From the NCBI GenBank assembly GCA_947494715.1, contig CANLWG010000010.1, positions 124,001 to 188,000 of the forward strand: a stretch of DNA of 64,000 nucleotides, in the 5' to 3' direction. The position numbers and the translations under genes were made by a program. How positions within the stretch are numbered: the stretch's first letter is position 1; each line of letters begins with the position of its first letter. The stretch comes from an uncultured Flavobacteriaceae bacterium (GTDB lineage Bacteria; Bacteroidota; Bacteroidia; Flavobacteriales; Flavobacteriaceae). Positions 8,619-17,940 of the stretch are shown here, one piece after another. The notes below the pieces were generated by a model that saw only the letters and a list, made by a program, of their open reading frames with translations, was not told the origin of the DNA and searched no databases.

Positions 8619-9800
8619 ATGAAAGAAGATTTTCTAAAATATCAGGCACAGACCACGCCGAACCCTCTAGGTTTGGAGGTATCACATGCCAAAGGGAGCT
8701 ATATTTATGATTCCCAAGGCAATGCCCATTTGGATTTTGTGGCAGGTGTATCGGCCTGTGGATTGGGGCATTGTCATCCCAAAGTAGTTCATGCCGTACA
8801 GGAGCAGGTAGAAAAGTATATGCATGTTATGGTCTATGGGGAGTACATTCAGGAACCGGCGGTGGCCTATACCAAATTACTCGCTTCGTTACTGCCAGCT
8901 CCCTTGGAAACTACCTATATGGTCAATTCCGGAACTGAAGCCATGGAAGGAGCCCTAAAGTTGGCAAGACGTTTTACCGGACGAACACAAATTGTTGCCG
9001 CTCATGGTGCCTACCACGGAAATACCATGGGGAGTTTAAGCATTATGGGCTATGAGGAAAGAAAAAGTGCCTTTAGACCCTTGTTGAGCGATATTCGTTT
9101 TATACATTTCAATTCCTTGGTCGACATCCAGAAAATTACCAAAAAGACGGCTGCGGTTGTTTTGGAGACCATACAGGGTGGAGCGGGATTCATTGTTCCC
9201 GAAGATGATTATATGGAAAAGCTAAGGGAACGCTGTAACCAAACAGGTAGCGTATTGATATTGGACGAGGTACAGCCGGGATTTGGAAGAACGGGCAAAT
9301 TGTTCGCTTTTGAGCATTACAATTGTAGCCCCGATATTTTAGTAATGGGCAAGGCCATGGCTTCCGGATTACCAGTTGGGGGCTTTACGGCATCAAGGCA
9401 AATGATGGCCACATTGCAGGACAGTCCCAAATTGGGACATATCACCACCTTTGGAGGAAATGCCGTAATCGCATCGGCCTGTTTGGCGACACTACGGGAA
9501 ATTACCGAAAGTACCTTGATGCAAGATACTTTGGTAAAGGAAAAATTGTTCAGAAAACTATTACAACATCATCTTATACGAGAGATTAGAGGAAAGGGGT
9601 TATTATTGGCCCTTATCATGGAAAATGGGGAAATGGCCAATTATATTGTGCTAGAATGTGCTAAAAGAGGGTTGATTCTTTTTTGGCTTTTGTTCGAGCC
9701 TAAAGCGGTTAGAATCTCACCGCCGTTGACCATATCCGAGCAAGAAATACAAAAAGGATGTGCTGTTATTCTTGAAGTTTTAACGGCATACGAGCAATAA
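8619..9800 (+). CDS. Class III PLP-dependent aminotransferase
   Basis: A 393-residue fold-type I aminotransferase of the acetylornithine/ornithine/4-aminobutyrate group. It shows the PLP phosphate-binding NSGTEAMEGALKLAR segment near 105, the DEVQPGFGRTG motif that contacts the cofactor, and the Schiff-base lysine at about 245 in MGKAMASGLPVGG. The specific substrate cannot be assigned. It is distinct from the ornithine aminotransferase at 44.9-46.2 kb. The ATG lies 8 bp after a perfect palindrome that may separate it from the OstA-like gene transcriptionally. Confidence 0.92.
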   Translation: MKEDFLKYQAQTTPNPLGLEVSHAKGSYIYDSQGNAHLDFVAGVSACGLGHCHPKVVHAVQEQVEKYMHVMVYGEYIQEPAVAYTKLLASLLPAPLETTYMVNSGTEAMEGALKLARRFTGRTQIVAAHGAYHGNTMGSLSIMGYEERKSAFRPLLSDIRFIHFNSLVDIQKITKKTAAVVLETIQGGAGFIVPEDDYMEKLRERCNQTGSVLILDEVQPGFGRTGKLFAFEHYNCSPDILVMGKAMASGLPVGGFTASRQMMATLQDSPKLGHITTFGGNAVIASACLATLREITESTLMQDTLVKEKLFRKLLQHHLIREIRGKGLLLALIMENGEMANYIVLECAKRGLILFWLLFEPKAVRISPPLTISEQEIQKGCAVILEVLTAYEQ

Positions 9801-9897
9801 TTTGTTAACTAATTTGTTAATAATATAGCCCAAATCAAGAATGAAAAGTATCTTCAAAAGATTACTTTTAATTCCATAGTTTAACCAAAACGTTCCT

Positions 9898-11298
9898 ATG
9901 GCGTTAGATTCTAACGAAAGACCGGGCCAATCCGTGGCCAAGTTCGAGTCCATGCTCAAAACGGATGATATCTACTTCTTTGACGCGGAGGATTTTGAGG
10001 AAATCGTACATCACTATCTCAACCACGGCAAAATAGCCTTGGCCAAAAAGGCCATAAAAATAGGGCTGCGGCAACATCCGGGAAGCATTGAACTGAAATT
10101 ATTGGAAGTAGAGGTTCTTGTGTTCGAAAACCATTTGGAAGTAGCGGAACAACTTTTGGACGAACTTCAACTCTTGGATGCGCATAACGAAGAAATCTAT
10201 ATCCAAAGGGCCAATATCCATTCTAAAAAAGACAACCATGAAGCAGCGGTATTATTGCTGCAAAAGGCTTTAGAGTTGGCCGAAAACAGTTTTGATATCC
10301 ATTCGCTCCTAGGCATGGAATACCTTTTTATGGACGATTTTAAATTGGCGCAGAAAAGCTTTATGAAGTGCGTCAATTTTGATGAACAGGATTATTCCTC
10401 CCTGTACAACGTTATCTATTGTTTTGAGTTTTTAGAAGATTACGATGGCGCCATACATTACCTTAACGATTATCTAGAGCGCAATCCGTATTGCGAGGTG
10501 GCGTGGCATCAGTTGGGAAAACAATATTTCACCAAGGAAATGTACCCAGAGGCGCTAACAGCCTTCGATTTTGCCATAATTTCTGACGATTCGTTCATAG
10601 GGGCCTATTTTGAAAAGGGTAAGGTACTGGAGAAATTGGGTAAGTATAAAGAGGCCATTGAAAATTATGAGATTACCGTAAAGATTGAAGATCCCACCTC
10701 CCATGCCTACCTACGTATAGGTAAATGTCATGAAAAACTGGGCAATGACGAAATGGCAAAATACTATTTTTATCAGACCGTCCACGAAGACCCGTTATTG
10801 GATAAAGGTTGGTTGGCCATTACTGATTTCTATAGAAAACAACATAATTACAAAAAGGCCTTATACTACATTAACAAAGCCTTGAATATTGATGGGGAAA
10901 ACCCACACTATTGGAAAAAATGTGCGCTGATCAATGCTTGTCTCAAAAATTATGAGCAGGCGGATTTTGCCTTCAAACAAACGGTGGAGCTGGGAAATTA
11001 TGAGTTGGAAACTTGGTTGCAATGGGCCGATGTATTGCTGAAAAACGATGACATCCCAGCCGGAATACAAATTTTGGCACAGGGAAAGGAGTTTTATCCG
11101 GAAAGTGCGGAAATCCAATACAAAATGGCGGGGCTGTACTTATCTGCCAAGGACACTATCAATGCCCGAATAAGTCTAAAGGACGCATTAAATACGGATT
11201 TTGAAAAATTGCACCTGTTCGAAAAGGAATTTACACAATTCCAACATTTGGAATGGATACATGACATAATCTCCAACTGTAAAAGGGCTTCGAGATAA
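9898..11298 (+). CDS. Tetratricopeptide repeat protein
   Basis: A 466-residue protein made almost entirely of TPR helical hairpins (at least ten), with clear units such as YFEKGKVLEKLGKYKEAIENY (motif near residues 238-258) and AYLRIGKCHEKLGNDEMAKY. There is no signal peptide or membrane segment, so a cytoplasmic scaffold role is likely. The N-terminus contains an acidic segment (DDIYFFDAEDFEE). The family is widespread in Bacteroidota and its partner is unknown. The gene follows the aminotransferase after 97 bp and precedes the DUF368 pair. Confidence 0.9.
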   Translation: MALDSNERPGQSVAKFESMLKTDDIYFFDAEDFEEIVHHYLNHGKIALAKKAIKIGLRQHPGSIELKLLEVEVLVFENHLEVAEQLLDELQLLDAHNEEIYIQRANIHSKKDNHEAAVLLLQKALELAENSFDIHSLLGMEYLFMDDFKLAQKSFMKCVNFDEQDYSSLYNVIYCFEFLEDYDGAIHYLNDYLERNPYCEVAWHQLGKQYFTKEMYPEALTAFDFAIISDDSFIGAYFEKGKVLEKLGKYKEAIENYEITVKIEDPTSHAYLRIGKCHEKLGNDEMAKYYFYQTVHEDPLLDKGWLAITDFYRKQHNYKKALYYINKALNIDGENPHYWKKCALINACLKNYEQADFAFKQTVELGNYELETWLQWADVLLKNDDIPAGIQILAQGKEFYPESAEIQYKMAGLYLSAKDTINARISLKDALNTDFEKLHLFEKEFTQFQHLEWIHDIISNCKRASR

Positions 11299-11304
11299 AA
11301 AAGC

Positions 11305-11312
11305 TATTTTTG
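11305..11312 (+). promoter_or_regulatory. Predicted -7 promoter box before the DUF368 pair
   Basis: TATTTTTG matches TAnnTTTG and lies 14 bp upstream of the first DUF368 ATG, just after the TPR stop codon. The -33 element is not clear. Confidence 0.35.
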
Positions 11313-11326
11313 CCTTTTTTGTCCCT

Positions 11327-12241
11327 ATGGAAAATAGAAACCTCTTCCAACATCTTATCATCGGACTAAAAGGAATGGCCATGGGCGTGGCCGAACTTGT
11401 ACCCGGTGTTTCAGGGGGAACCATAGCTTTTGTTGCCGGTATTTACGAAGAACTTATCGCTTCCATTAATAATGTACATCCCAGCCTGATCGGTGTATGG
11501 CGAAAAGAAGGTTTCAAGGCTTTTTGGCAAAAATTGAATGGCAGCTTTTTAATTGTACTGCTTGTAGGAATGTTGATCAGTATTTTTTCATTCTCCAAAT
11601 TAATCAGCTGGCTATTGGAAAATGAACCTATCCCCTTGTGGTCCTTCTTTTTTGGGCTGGTATTGGCCAGTGTTTTGTTTGTTGCAAAAGCTATAAAAAA
11701 ATGGAGCCCGATGACCGTTTTCTTATTGTTATTCGGTGCCATTGTAGCTTATTATGTAACTATCCTTCCGCCTTCGCAAAATACGGATAGCCTTCCCTTT
11801 TTGTTTTTTTCCGGAGCATTGGCAGTCTGTGCCATGATCTTACCGGGTATTTCTGGTTCTTTTATTTTGGTCCTTTTGGGTTCCTATAAAACCGTTTTGG
11901 ATGCGGTGGACGATAAGAATTTCAAAATCCTTATAACGGTCACCCTGGGAGTAATCTTCGGACTTTTGAGCTTTGCCAGGCTTTTAAAATGGATGTTCGA
12001 CCATTACAAGAACATAACCTTGGCTATTTTAACAGGTTTTATTTTAGGCTCTTTAAACAAAATATGGCCATGGAAAAAGGTTTTGGAAACAAAACAGATT
12101 GGTAGTAAGACCATTACCTTGGATGAGAATATTTCTCCATTTTTGTTTGAGGGGGACAATCAAATTATACCTGCCATAATTGCTGCGATCGTTGGTTTTT
12201 CCCTTATTTTTATCTTGGAAAAAACGGCCTCGAAAAAATAA
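11327..12241 (+). CDS. DUF368 membrane protein, copy 1
   Basis: A 304-residue polytopic inner-membrane protein of the DUF368 family. It has the hallmark GMAMGVAELVPGVSGGT segment near residue 12 and a second half-motif LPGISGSFILVLLG near residue 174, an internal two-fold repeat typical of transporters. DUF368 proteins have been proposed as undecaprenyl-phosphate translocases (PopT family), which recycle the lipid carrier for cell-wall and surface-glycan synthesis. That role is from family knowledge and not provable here. A second DUF368 gene follows directly. Confidence 0.9.
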   Translation: MENRNLFQHLIIGLKGMAMGVAELVPGVSGGTIAFVAGIYEELIASINNVHPSLIGVWRKEGFKAFWQKLNGSFLIVLLVGMLISIFSFSKLISWLLENEPIPLWSFFFGLVLASVLFVAKAIKKWSPMTVFLLLFGAIVAYYVTILPPSQNTDSLPFLFFSGALAVCAMILPGISGSFILVLLGSYKTVLDAVDDKNFKILITVTLGVIFGLLSFARLLKWMFDHYKNITLAILTGFILGSLNKIWPWKKVLETKQIGSKTITLDENISPFLFEGDNQIIPAIIAAIVGFSLIFILEKTASKK

Positions 12242-12254
12242 AGCCATACTCCTT

Positions 12255-13274
12255 ATGTACAACCCTAGAACGTTTATGGATAAGGTATTTCTGGTGCTGA
12301 AAGGGCTTTTTATGGGTGCGGCAAATAAGGTACCCGGAGTTTCTGGAGGAATTGTGGCCTTTGTAGGGGGGTTCTATGAAGAGTTCATCTATTCACTTCA
12401 GAAAATAAACGGAAAGGCGTTTAAACTTTTGTTCAACGGTAGATTTAAAAGTTTTTATCAGTATGTAAACGGCCAGTTTCTATCCCTTCTCATATTTGGA
12501 ATGTTGGTCAGTTATTTTAGCGTTTCCAAATTGCTGGACTATTTTTTGGAACGTAAGGAACTGTTTGTCTGGGCCGCTTTTTTTGGAATGATTTTAGGAT
12601 CCATCTACTATATCTCCAAGGATTTCGGACACTGGAACAAACGAACGATTCCTGCCGGTGTATTGGGACTTCTGGTAGGTATTTCCATTAGTTTTTTGAG
12701 TCCGGCCAGGGAAAACGACAATTTAATCTTCATTTTTCTCTGCGGAATGATCAGTGTTTCCGGTATGACCTTGCCTGGACTTTCGGGTTCGTTTATACTG
12801 ATATTACTAGGAAATTATGTGCTGTTGCTTGTAGATTCCGTAAATGCCCTTTATGATACATTTTCCGAAGTGTTTAAAGGTGATTTTAGTTTCATGAAAA
12901 ACGAAGAACGGCTAAATACACTTACCATTTTGGCTGTTTTCACCACAGGATCGGCTGCCGGATTGGTGACCCTCTCCCATATCCTTAGTTACGTACTTAA
13001 ACATTACAAACATATAACCACTGCGGTCATTATCGGTTTTATTACAGGTTCCCTGGGAGTGGTATGGCCTTGGAAAAAAACCATCTTTAAGACGGATTCT
13101 ATGGGGGAGATGTTTTTGGATTCCAACGGGAAGCCGATTATTGTTAACTATGAGCGGTATTTTCCGGATTTTCAAAATCCAGAAACTTGGTGGGCCCTTT
13201 TTTTTGTGGTCATAGGAATTTTTGTTTTATTAGGACTGGAATGGTATGGTGAATACAGAAAACAAAACAAATAG
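12255..13274 (+). CDS. DUF368 membrane protein, copy 2
   Basis: A 339-residue paralogue of the preceding gene, with the same two half-motifs (GLFMGAANKVPGVSGG and LPGLSGSFILILLG) and a similar membrane topology. The frame is open further upstream to 12180, but that would overlap copy 1 by 62 bp and add a charged tail, so the ATG at 12255, 13 bp after the copy 1 stop, is preferred. The tandem arrangement suggests an old duplication with divergent roles or a heteromeric pair. The 3' end overlaps aroE by 29 bp, so the three genes are probably one transcript. Confidence 0.9.
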   Translation: MYNPRTFMDKVFLVLKGLFMGAANKVPGVSGGIVAFVGGFYEEFIYSLQKINGKAFKLLFNGRFKSFYQYVNGQFLSLLIFGMLVSYFSVSKLLDYFLERKELFVWAAFFGMILGSIYYISKDFGHWNKRTIPAGVLGLLVGISISFLSPARENDNLIFIFLCGMISVSGMTLPGLSGSFILILLGNYVLLLVDSVNALYDTFSEVFKGDFSFMKNEERLNTLTILAVFTTGSAAGLVTLSHILSYVLKHYKHITTAVIIGFITGSLGVVWPWKKTIFKTDSMGEMFLDSNGKPIIVNYERYFPDFQNPETWWALFFVVIGIFVLLGLEWYGEYRKQNK

Positions 13275-13998
13275 ATATGGCTTGGTGGGAAAAAATATTT
13301 CCTACTCCTTCTCCAAGGGATATTTTACCCAAAAGTTTGCCGATATGGGATTGAACGATTATTCCTATGAAAATTTTGATCTTCAACATATTAATGAGTT
13401 CCGTGAACTTGTACGCAATACTACAGGACTAAAAGGATTGAATGTAACCATTCCCTACAAGGAAGAGGTACTGCCTTTTTTGACCGGATTGGATGAAACC
13501 GCAGGGCAAATTGGTGCAGTTAATACCATTAAATTAAGAGGCGAAGAATTGATCGGGTACAACACGGATGCACACGGATTTCAAAAATCCTTGGAACCTT
13601 TTTTGGCAAAACACCATACCAGTGCGTTGATATTGGGCACCGGTGGGGCTTCCAAGGCAGTGGCTTTTGTCCTGAGGCAATTGGGAATGGCCTTTCGCTT
13701 TGTATCCCGAAATCCAACCCATAATCAGATGGGATATACGGAAATAGATGAAGAAACCTTGGAGCGACACCAAGTAATCATAAACTGCACCCCGTTGGGC
13801 ACCTATCCCAATGTAGCGCAAAAACCTCCACTACCCTACCCTTATCTCAACAAAGAGCATTTATTGTACGACCTTATTTACAATCCGTCCAAAACTGCAT
13901 TTTTGTTAGAAGGGGAGTCAAGAGGAGCTACAATATGCAATGGTCTGCGTATGTTGGAACTACAAGCAGAAAAGGCTTGGGAAATTTGGAATAGTTAA
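13246..13998 (+). CDS. aroE: Shikimate dehydrogenase
   Basis: A 250-residue NADP-dependent shikimate dehydrogenase (3-dehydroshikimate to shikimate, aromatic amino-acid pathway). It shows the N-terminal shikimate-binding YSFSKGYFTQKF, the catalytic-lysine motif NVTIPYKE near 66-73, the VNTIK...GYNTD substrate/cofactor segment near 92-107 and the glycine-rich NADP loop GTGGASKAV near 128. The start overlaps the DUF368 gene by 29 bp and is followed immediately by a GTG codon that could also initiate. The protein is slightly short for AroE (typically about 270), but all motifs are present. Confidence 0.95.
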   Translation: MVNTENKTNRYGLVGKNISYSFSKGYFTQKFADMGLNDYSYENFDLQHINEFRELVRNTTGLKGLNVTIPYKEEVLPFLTGLDETAGQIGAVNTIKLRGEELIGYNTDAHGFQKSLEPFLAKHHTSALILGTGGASKAVAFVLRQLGMAFRFVSRNPTHNQMGYTEIDEETLERHQVIINCTPLGTYPNVAQKPPLPYPYLNKEHLLYDLIYNPSKTAFLLEGESRGATICNGLRMLELQAEKAWEIWNS

Positions 13999-14299
13999 TC
14001 TTGGTGTGAAGTTGACGGCTAGAAGCCGATATCCGATTCCTTTGTTCTGATTTATGCTCGTTTTCAGCAATTTGTTCCGTTTTAGATACCTGCCGGGGTT
14101 ATGTGTTCATATATACATGGGAAAGATTGAAGGTAAAAACAGGGGTATAACGGAAAAACCATGCGATGGGCGTGGCGGGCAGGGCTGAGCCGAGTTCCGG
14201 GTTCGCCTCACCAAAGAAACCCTCTATAATTTTTGCGGTTATACAGGTTGTTAGTATCTTAACCTTAGCAATTGTTTGCAAAACCCAAAACTATTGACC
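13999..14299. other. 301-bp non-coding gap with a GC-rich patch
   Basis: No gene is supported between aroE and the DUF349 gene. Around 14160-14225 the composition becomes G/C-rich (GGCGTGGCGGGCAGGGC and then GAGCCGAGTTCCGGG), unlike the AT-rich surroundings. A 60-codon minus-strand frame (14099-14281) covers it but has no start context or recognisable family. It may be a dispersed intergenic repeat or an untranslated leader of the DUF349 gene. Confidence 0.5.
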
Positions 14300-16678
14300 A
14301 TGTTGGAAGGGAAAGACCAGGAACTACAGGAAAATGTAGGGGAAGATTTCTCAGAAACTACCGGAATACCATCCGATCCGGAGAAAAGCACTGAGACCAA
14401 ATCCAAAGAAGATACGAATGCGGAAACCGTAGAGTCGGAGCCGCCCGAATTGGAGAAGTCCGGAAACGAAGATATTCTGGAAGAAATGGACGAATCCAGG
14501 ACAGAGAAAAAAACCGAGGCCAAATCCAAGGAAGATACGAATGCGGAAACCGTAGAGCCGGAACCGCCCGAATCGGAGAAGTCCGGGAACGAAGATGTTC
14601 TGGAAGAAATAGACGAATCCAGTACAGAGAAAAAAACCGAGGCCAAATCCAAAGAAGATACGAATGCGGAAACCGTAGAGCCAGAACCGTCCGAACCGGA
14701 AAAGTCCAAGGATGAAGATGTTTTGGAGGAGATTGAAGAGTCCAATGCGGATAAAAACATTGAGGCCGAATCCAAGGAAGATACGAATGCGGAAACCGTA
14801 GAGTTGGAACCGTTCGAATCGGAAAAGCCTAAGGATGAAGATGTTTTGGAAGAGATTGAAGAGTCCAATGCGGAAGATGCCGAGGACAAGGACAATCATC
14901 ATCGCCATCATATACCCTTATTGGACTATCATTCCATGTCCATGGAAAACCTGGTAGGTGAACTACAAAGATTGGTCCGTAATGAAAAGGTACAGGCCAT
15001 AAAAAAACATGTTGACGGCATTAAATATGAATTTGATCTGAAATTTCAAGAATTTCTAGAGCATAAAAAAGAGGAGTTTATCGCCAATGGCGGAAACGAA
15101 ATAGATTTTAGGTACAATTCCGTAACCAAAAGGCAGTTCAATGAGGTCTATGGGGATTATCGTGAGAAAAGAAACCTTTATTATAAGAACCTTGAAAAGA
15201 ATCTAAAGGATAATCTGGCAACGCGCTTGGGGATAATAGAAGAGCTTAAAGGCCTTATGAACGTAGAAGAGGATATGAATACCACCTATAGAACCTTTAA
15301 GGTTGTCCAGGAACAATGGCGCAATGCGGGAGCTATCCCCCGCACTCATTATAACGATGTCTGGCGTACCTATCACCACCACTTGGAAATTTTCTATGAT
15401 TTTCTGCACTTGAATCGGGAATTGCGCGACCTTGACTTCAAGCATAATCTGGAGGAGAAGCAAAAAATTGCAGAACGTGCGGAGGCCTTGGCACAAGAAG
15501 AGGATCTGGGCAAGGCCTTTCAGGAACTACAGACACTCCATAAAATCTGGAAGGAAGATATCGGTCCGGTAGGAAAGGAACACCGGGAAGAAATCTGGGA
15601 ACGATTTAGCAATGCTACAAAGGTACTACATCAAAGGAGACAGGAGCACTACAAGGAACTGGACAAGCAGTATGAAAAAAACCTAGAGAAAAAAAATGAG
15701 ATAATCGCTTCCATATTGGCCATAAGTTCGCAGGTGGCCAATAACCATAAGGCCCTACAGCAGCAGATACGGCTGATAGAGGATTTACGGGAAGATTTTT
15801 TTAAAGCGGGCAAAGTTCCACAACAGGTCAATGAAGAGACCTGGGCTTCCTTTAAGGATGCGGTACGGCAATTTAACAGAAATAAGAATGCATACTATAA
15901 GAATCTAAAAAAAGACCAGCACGAAAATCTGGAAAAAAAACGAAAACTGCTGGAATTGGCCCTGTCGCTAAAGGACAGTGAGGATTGGGATACCACTACC
16001 CAGGAAATGAAGCGTATACAGAGCGAGTGGAAAAGAATTGGGCACGTACCTCGAAAATATTCCGATAAAATCTGGAAAGATTTCAAAAATGCCTGTAACC
16101 ATTATTTTGATCGTCTTCACGCCCTAAAAAACAAGGCGCATAAAGAAGAAGTTGAAAATTTGTCCAAAAAAGAAGACTGTATAGAACGATTAAAAGCCTT
16201 TGAACTAACAGGAAATCGGGAAGAAAATCTCAGTACATTAAAGTCCTTTATCAACGAATGGAAATCATATGGACGGGTACCCTTCAACAAAAAAAACATA
16301 AACCAACGATTCAACAAGATATTGGACGCCATTCTAAAGAAAATGGATGTAAGCCATCAAGAGGCAGAGCTTTTAAAATATGGTAACAAAATACAGCAAT
16401 TGGCCCGTAGGGACGATGGGCGTGCCATTTCCAATGAACGTTCCTTTATCCGTAAAAAAATAGACGATAGCAAGAATGAGATACGCCAATTGGAAAACAA
16501 CCTTTTGTTCTTTTCCAATGCGTCAGGGGACAGTCCGGTTGTACAGGAAGTCATCAAAAAAGTGGAGAACCAAAAAGAGGCTTTGGCCACTTGGAAAGCC
16601 AAGTTAAAAAAGCTGAACATCATGGAAAATAACCTTAACAGGGGTATTGAAGAAAGTAATTCTACGGAAGAGGAATAG
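14300..16678 (+). CDS. DUF349 repeat protein with acidic repeated N-terminus
   Basis: A predicted 792-residue cytoplasmic protein. Residues about 35-200 are an acidic, low-complexity region built of four tandem 41-residue units (each containing SKEDTNAETVE and a variant of EDVLEEIEES). From about residue 215 onward there are five DUF349 units, each recognisable by a W-x-G-x-(I/V)-P...W core (for example EWKRIGHVP and DFFKAGKVP) within long charged helices. DUF349 proteins are poorly understood helical-repeat proteins. A TTG at 14276 is in frame, but the ATG at 14300 is preferred. A weak coiled-coil tail ends the protein. Confidence 0.88.
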   Translation: MLEGKDQELQENVGEDFSETTGIPSDPEKSTETKSKEDTNAETVESEPPELEKSGNEDILEEMDESRTEKKTEAKSKEDTNAETVEPEPPESEKSGNEDVLEEIDESSTEKKTEAKSKEDTNAETVEPEPSEPEKSKDEDVLEEIEESNADKNIEAESKEDTNAETVELEPFESEKPKDEDVLEEIEESNAEDAEDKDNHHRHHIPLLDYHSMSMENLVGELQRLVRNEKVQAIKKHVDGIKYEFDLKFQEFLEHKKEEFIANGGNEIDFRYNSVTKRQFNEVYGDYREKRNLYYKNLEKNLKDNLATRLGIIEELKGLMNVEEDMNTTYRTFKVVQEQWRNAGAIPRTHYNDVWRTYHHHLEIFYDFLHLNRELRDLDFKHNLEEKQKIAERAEALAQEEDLGKAFQELQTLHKIWKEDIGPVGKEHREEIWERFSNATKVLHQRRQEHYKELDKQYEKNLEKKNEIIASILAISSQVANNHKALQQQIRLIEDLREDFFKAGKVPQQVNEETWASFKDAVRQFNRNKNAYYKNLKKDQHENLEKKRKLLELALSLKDSEDWDTTTQEMKRIQSEWKRIGHVPRKYSDKIWKDFKNACNHYFDRLHALKNKAHKEEVENLSKKEDCIERLKAFELTGNREENLSTLKSFINEWKSYGRVPFNKKNINQRFNKILDAILKKMDVSHQEAELLKYGNKIQQLARRDDGRAISNERSFIRKKIDDSKNEIRQLENNLLFFSNASGDSPVVQEVIKKVENQKEALATWKAKLKKLNIMENNLNRGIEESNSTEEE
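14402..14892 (+). repeat. Four tandem 123-bp in-gene repeats
   Basis: The block GATACGAATGCGGAAACCG recurs with an exact 123-bp period at 14411, 14534, 14657 and 14780. The core is identical in all four copies, while the flanks of each unit diverge moderately. The period is a multiple of three (41 codons), so copy-number change would stay in frame. Confidence 0.92.
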
Positions 16679-16845
16679 CGCTACGGTTGTTGGGTTCTAC
16701 TAAATTTTATAAAATCAGGTTTGTTAACCTCCTCCACTATCCGGTCAGTATCCTTTTTAATCCTTAAGTCACCACCCATTTAAACCGAATGTAACAATTC
16801 AGGTAAGTTACCGTCCTATGCTTAAATTCAACCATATTTTGCTAA

Positions 16846-17889
16846 ATGAAAAATGCGACCTATATCCTTCTACTTTTTTTTCTATCAATAACACCTTCAA
16901 TTGCACAAAACACACCCATAAACGAAGCAAAATTTATATCGATCGGTGGAATAGAACAATGGATTACCATACAGGGTGAAGACAGGTCCAAACCTGTAGT
17001 TCTATTTATACATGGTGGTCTGGGCAGTACCGTGAGTCAGTATGATAACATCATGTATGGGAAATGGGATGAAGATTTTATTTTGGTCAATTGGGATCAA
17101 AGGGGTGCAGGAAGAACTTATGGACGTAATGTTCCGGCAGTAATAAATGAAGAATATTGGATAGAAAATCCCTTGACCGTAAAACAAATGGCCCAAGATG
17201 GTATTGAACTAGTCCAATACCTTACCCACCATTTAAACAAGAAGAAAATTATACTTGTTGGCACATCATGGGGTTCTATTCTTGGTACCAAAATGGCTTT
17301 GAGCAATCCAGAACTTTTTCATGCGTATGTGGGAAATGCACAGTTTGTGAATTTCTCGGAGAATATCAACTATGCCTACCAAACGGTGTACAAAATGGTA
17401 AAAAAATCGAATGATGTAAATGCAGTAAAAAGACTTGAGTCTCTCGGAAAACCTCCGTATGCCAATGCAAAAAGCTATGGACAACTGTTGCGGATCGTTA
17501 AAAAATATGAACGAAAGAATTCAACCCCTGCTCCAGCCACATGGTTTAAGCTAGCTCTTGAATATGACAATGAAAAAGATAGTAAACATAGATATGATGG
17601 AGATGATTATTCATTTGTTCATTTTGTTGGTCATAACAAACTGGGAATAAAATCTATGGTATCGGATATTGATTTTAATGTGACTGGAACGGAGTTTAAA
17701 ATTCCGGTGTACCTTATTCAAGGGGAAAATGATATACTAACGGCAAAGGAGGTCAATAGACCTTATTTTGATAAAATAGTTGCTCCGGACAAAGCCTACT
17801 TTTTAGTACCCAACGCAGGTCATGGTCATAATCAATCCGTTGTGGAAAAGCAATATGAAGTTGTTAAAATGAGTGCATCTTTCGAGTAA
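16846..17889 (+). CDS. Secreted alpha/beta hydrolase (proline iminopeptidase-like)
   Basis: A 347-residue hydrolase with a cleavable signal peptide (ending SIAQ near residue 21). The oxyanion HGGLGS motif is near 60, the nucleophile is Ser141 in GTSWGS, and a GHGHN motif near the C-terminus supplies the catalytic His. The pattern matches the S33/proline-iminopeptidase-like branch, but many such Bacteroidota proteins act on other esters or amides. An AraC-family gene starts 51 bp downstream. Confidence 0.88.
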   Translation: MKNATYILLLFFLSITPSIAQNTPINEAKFISIGGIEQWITIQGEDRSKPVVLFIHGGLGSTVSQYDNIMYGKWDEDFILVNWDQRGAGRTYGRNVPAVINEEYWIENPLTVKQMAQDGIELVQYLTHHLNKKKIILVGTSWGSILGTKMALSNPELFHAYVGNAQFVNFSENINYAYQTVYKMVKKSNDVNAVKRLESLGKPPYANAKSYGQLLRIVKKYERKNSTPAPATWFKLALEYDNEKDSKHRYDGDDYSFVHFVGHNKLGIKSMVSDIDFNVTGTEFKIPVYLIQGENDILTAKEVNRPYFDKIVAPDKAYFLVPNAGHGHNQSVVEKQYEVVKMSASFE

Positions 17890-17940
17890 AATGGGTAAAA
17901 CTAAGTATATTTCCATACCTGTATCTCCAATAGAAATTAT

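Noticed and set aside
12180-12254. Upstream extension of the second DUF368 gene
   Set aside because: It would overlap the first DUF368 gene by 62 bp and add a charged non-homologous tail; the ATG at 12255 fits the family N-terminus.
14099-14281. Minus-strand 60-codon frame in the aroE-DUF349 gap
   Set aside because: No recognisable domain, no promoter or start context, and it spans the GC-rich patch that may be a repeat.
14276-14299. TTG start for the DUF349 gene
   Set aside because: An ATG eight codons later (14300) is a better start and the extra residues show no conservation pattern.
14251-14911. Two long Ser/Phe-rich minus-strand reading frames over the DUF349 N-terminus
   Set aside because: They are the antisense image of the 123-bp acidic repeats; they have no start context, no family and repeat with the same period as the real gene.
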